Assembly (NCBI RefSeq): GCF_000143415.4
Contig: NW_003314322.1
Location: 623,213-687,212, forward strand
Length of the DNA stretch: 64,000 nt
From: Selaginella moellendorffii
Taxonomy: Eukaryota; Streptophyta; Lycopodiopsida; Selaginellales; Selaginellaceae
Direction: 5' to 3'
Below, in pieces: positions 61,766 through 64,000 of this stretch (positions are counted from its first letter, which is position 1; every line of letters starts with the position of its first letter). The translations under genes and the position numbers were made by a program. The notes under the pieces are model-generated. The model had not been told where the DNA came from. It saw only the letters and a list, made by a program, of their open reading frames with translations, and did not search any database.

Positions 61766-64000
61766 ATGCAAAGGCTTTCTTCGGCCTTGCCGCATAGATT
61801 TCCAATACCCAGGGTTTCCCCTAGCCCGGCGAAGAGTTCTAGGGTTTGTGCGGAGGCGTCGGTGATGGATAGGAAGCGGCGGATGGAGCCGGGTGTCGGC
61901 GAAAGCAGCCAGAAGAAGGCGCTTTCGCTGCGCAAGAACAATGCGCGATCCGCGAGGAGCATCAGCTACATCCAGGTTCGATTCACTGCTCTTCCTGCTT
62001 TGCGATGCCAATAGCGGCGAGCTACTGCAGATTTTTGGGACTGGAATGGACACGGGAGAGACATCGCCCTGCGTCCTTCTCTTTTTTGATAGCAAGCGGT
62101 TTGTTTTCAATGCTGGAGAGGTACGTTGCCAGAGAAGATAGATAGTTCTTACGCGAATGACATCTTTGGCAGGGTTTGCAACGTTTTTGTCAAGAGAACA
62201 AGATCAAGTTATCTAAGGCATGGAACGGTGGGATTGTTTTTCGTAACATAGAAGTCCTGACTTCGGCAAAATCAAACTTGGCAGATCGACCACGTTCTTC
62301 TTACTCGCGTGTGTTCTGAAACTGCTGGTGGCCTTGCTGGTAATTCATTTTGGCGACATACTCCAGAGCTTGACATTTGAGTATGTTGCAGGGGCGCTTT
62401 TAACACTCGCTGGCGACGTTGGCCTAACGGTATGAAGATTTGATTGTGAGCGTGATCCTTGTTTCAATGTTTTCCTTTCTTTCTTGTCAGCTGAACATCT
62501 GGGGTCCATCGGACCTGCAATGCCTAATAACTGCGATGTCTACGTACTTGCCAAATGCCTCTTTCTTCTATACGCATGCTTTCGGGAAGGACGGCAAACT
62601 CTTGCCTGAGCATGCAAAAGATCCCAATATTGCAGTTCTCCTAGAAGATGATTTGGTGAAGATATCGGCAGTGTTGCTGGTTCCATTCTCGGATGAGCAA
62701 GGTGAAGGTAGCAGTAGTTTCTGTTGATTTGTCCCTTTAGAAATCCTTGGCGTGCAGGCAAGAAGTTTAGACCTGGCGATGTCGCTGTAGTGTATGTTTG
62801 CGAGCTTCCCGAAGTTAGAGGCAAGTTCGATCCTGTGAAGGCAGCTGCTTTGGGATTGCGTCCAGGTCGAAAGTACGCTTTGCTTCAAAGTGGAACTTCT
62901 GTTCTTTCAGATGATGGGACAACAGAGGTAGCGTTTTTCTATTGAGTTTTATGTTCTTTTCACATGCAGAGTTTCAGATTTTTCCGGAGTCTGTCATGGA
63001 ACCATCATCCCCGGGCCCAAAGGTTATTCTTGTGGACTGCCCGACAAGGTTCCATATTCCGTCTCTGCTGACGGCAAACGGTTTGAAAGGATTGTACACT
63101 AGCGATGGCGCCGCGTCTGTGGCGTGCATTGTACACATGAGTCCTGCTATCGTGGTTAACGATAGTAAATACCAGGATTGGATGAGGCTTTTTGGCTCGA
63201 CTGAACATATACTGGCAGGATCAGGATGGTAAGTTAGCTAAAAAATGAGTACCTTGTTTTTAATGTTTTTCTTCCCGGATTTTTGCAGCTCTAATTCTCT
63301 TTCCCCAATTCTCAAGTCTAGCGCAAAGATACTTTCCAAGCTAAATTTTGCATGTCCTTATGTTTTCCCTGTGCCTGGTTACGGTTACGAATCATCGGAA
63401 AACCAGCAAATATTGTTGCAGCAGCAGGTTAGCTATTGTCTTTTTAGTTTTCCTTATGAGTGACTGACTCTTGTTTTTCAGAACAATTTGTCCGTCACCA
63501 TTGCCAAGAACTTGTTAAAGGTTTGAAAGATTTGGGGACGGGCAAATTACTGACTCTTACGTGTCTGATGCTATCAGTTTCGTTTACTTCCGCTATCCGG
63601 TCTAGGAATGGATGGTTCTTCAGTGCCAGAAGCTTTTGACGGGAAGGTGCATACAGACGAGCTGATTGAATGCGTACCCGAAATTTTACCACTGACGGAA
63701 AAACTCAAGGAATTTTGGAAAGCTTACGGTTCCAAGGACCTTGTCGAAGAACCTTGGTTCGATAAAGGTGCAGATTCTCGCTCACTGAGCTCCTCAAGCT
63801 TGACAAAGGAGATTCCCGACACATTGAAAGCAGTAGGCAGGAAAGAGGTGGAGCTTATATTCCTTGGCACTGGATCTTCTCAGCCTTCGACATATCGTAA
63901 TGTTAGTGCGATCTACGTCCACCTTTTCGCAAATGGGGGGATGCTTCTGGATTGTGGAGAGGGAACTTACGGTCAGCTACTAAGAAGGTACCGCGTGTTT
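61766..64000 (+). CDS. tRNase Z, long form (ELAC2-like), 3' end outside window
   Basis: This endonuclease removes the 3' trailer of tRNA precursors. The chosen start (61766) gives MQRLSSALPHRFPIPRVSPS, a basic, organelle-targeting-like peptide. Exons follow with YIQ|IFGTGMDTGETSPCVLLF, FNAGEGLQRFCQENKIKLSK, IDHVLLTRVCSETAGG, LNIWGPSDLQCLI, FRPGDVAVVYVCELPEVRGK, and SPAIVVNDSKYQDWMRLFGS, the usual N-terminal non-catalytic half of the long form with its exosite. The catalytic metallo-beta-lactamase half begins at about 63,870 with VELIFLGTGSSQPSTYRNVS and LLDCGEGTYGQLLRR. The HxHxDH metal motif lies beyond the window. A second ATG (61864) could give a non-organellar form. Confidence 0.93.

Overview
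This window is nuclear DNA of a land plant, most likely the lycophyte Selaginella moellendorffii or a close relative (inference). The evidence is genes split by many very short GT-AG introns of about 50-70 bp, plant-type tRNAs, PPR genes with few or no introns, telo-box motifs (AAACCCT) in promoters, and plant-only families such as DUF1685, DUF569, EUL lectin, retinoblastoma-related protein and plant GRIP golgin. There are no bacterial operons and no CRISPR array.

Layout. Positions 1-23,450 form a gene-dense arm. It holds a GRIP-domain golgin (+), a broken and an intact aldo-keto reductase in tandem (+), two tandem EUL lectins (-), tRNA-Lys(TTT), a MER3/HFM1 meiotic DNA helicase (+) followed after only 50 bp by a DHX35-type DEAH RNA helicase (+), a DUF1685 protein (+), the splicing factor ISY1 (-), tRNA-Arg(ACG) and an organellar glutamyl-tRNA synthetase (-). 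Positions 23,451-40,300 are mostly AT-rich, repeat-filled DNA. This stretch contains an intronless ORF with a GNA-type lectin domain, a decayed Ty3/gypsy element carrying a complete TRIM retrotransposon and two related solo LTRs, a prolyl-iminopeptidase pseudogene ending in a 60-bp palindrome, a LINE remnant, an intact Crinkler-like nuclease/kinase gene, PPR relics, a GMP-synthase 3' fragment and a 92-bp AT repeat.

Positions 40,380-49,130 hold a transaldolase-like gene whose expected catalytic lysine codon reads Gln, an orphan-looking core promoter, an intact PPR gene with decayed PPR copies around it, a DUF569 gene whose 5' flank carries a copied PPR 5' end, and fragments of a P-loop NTPase and an LRR protein. 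Positions 49,140-51,570 are AT-rich and without genes. The last 12 kb is gene-dense again: a DCC/DUF393 protein (-) divergent from a large PPR gene (+) with two hairpins at the shared 5' region, retinoblastoma-related protein (-), eIF2-gamma (-), and the 5' part of tRNase Z long form (+), which runs off the window.

Most intact genes are housekeeping: pre-mRNA splicing (DHX35, ISY1), organellar gene expression (GluRS, PPRs), tRNA 3' processing (RNase Z), translation initiation (eIF2-gamma), cell cycle (RBR), meiosis (HFM1) and Golgi trafficking (GRIP). The most unusual content is the Crinkler-like gene together with a decayed P-loop relative, the lectin ORF in AT-rich DNA, the Lys-to-Gln transaldolase-like protein and the nested TRIM family. 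Exon models were read by eye from splice signals and frame; they are approximate where stated.
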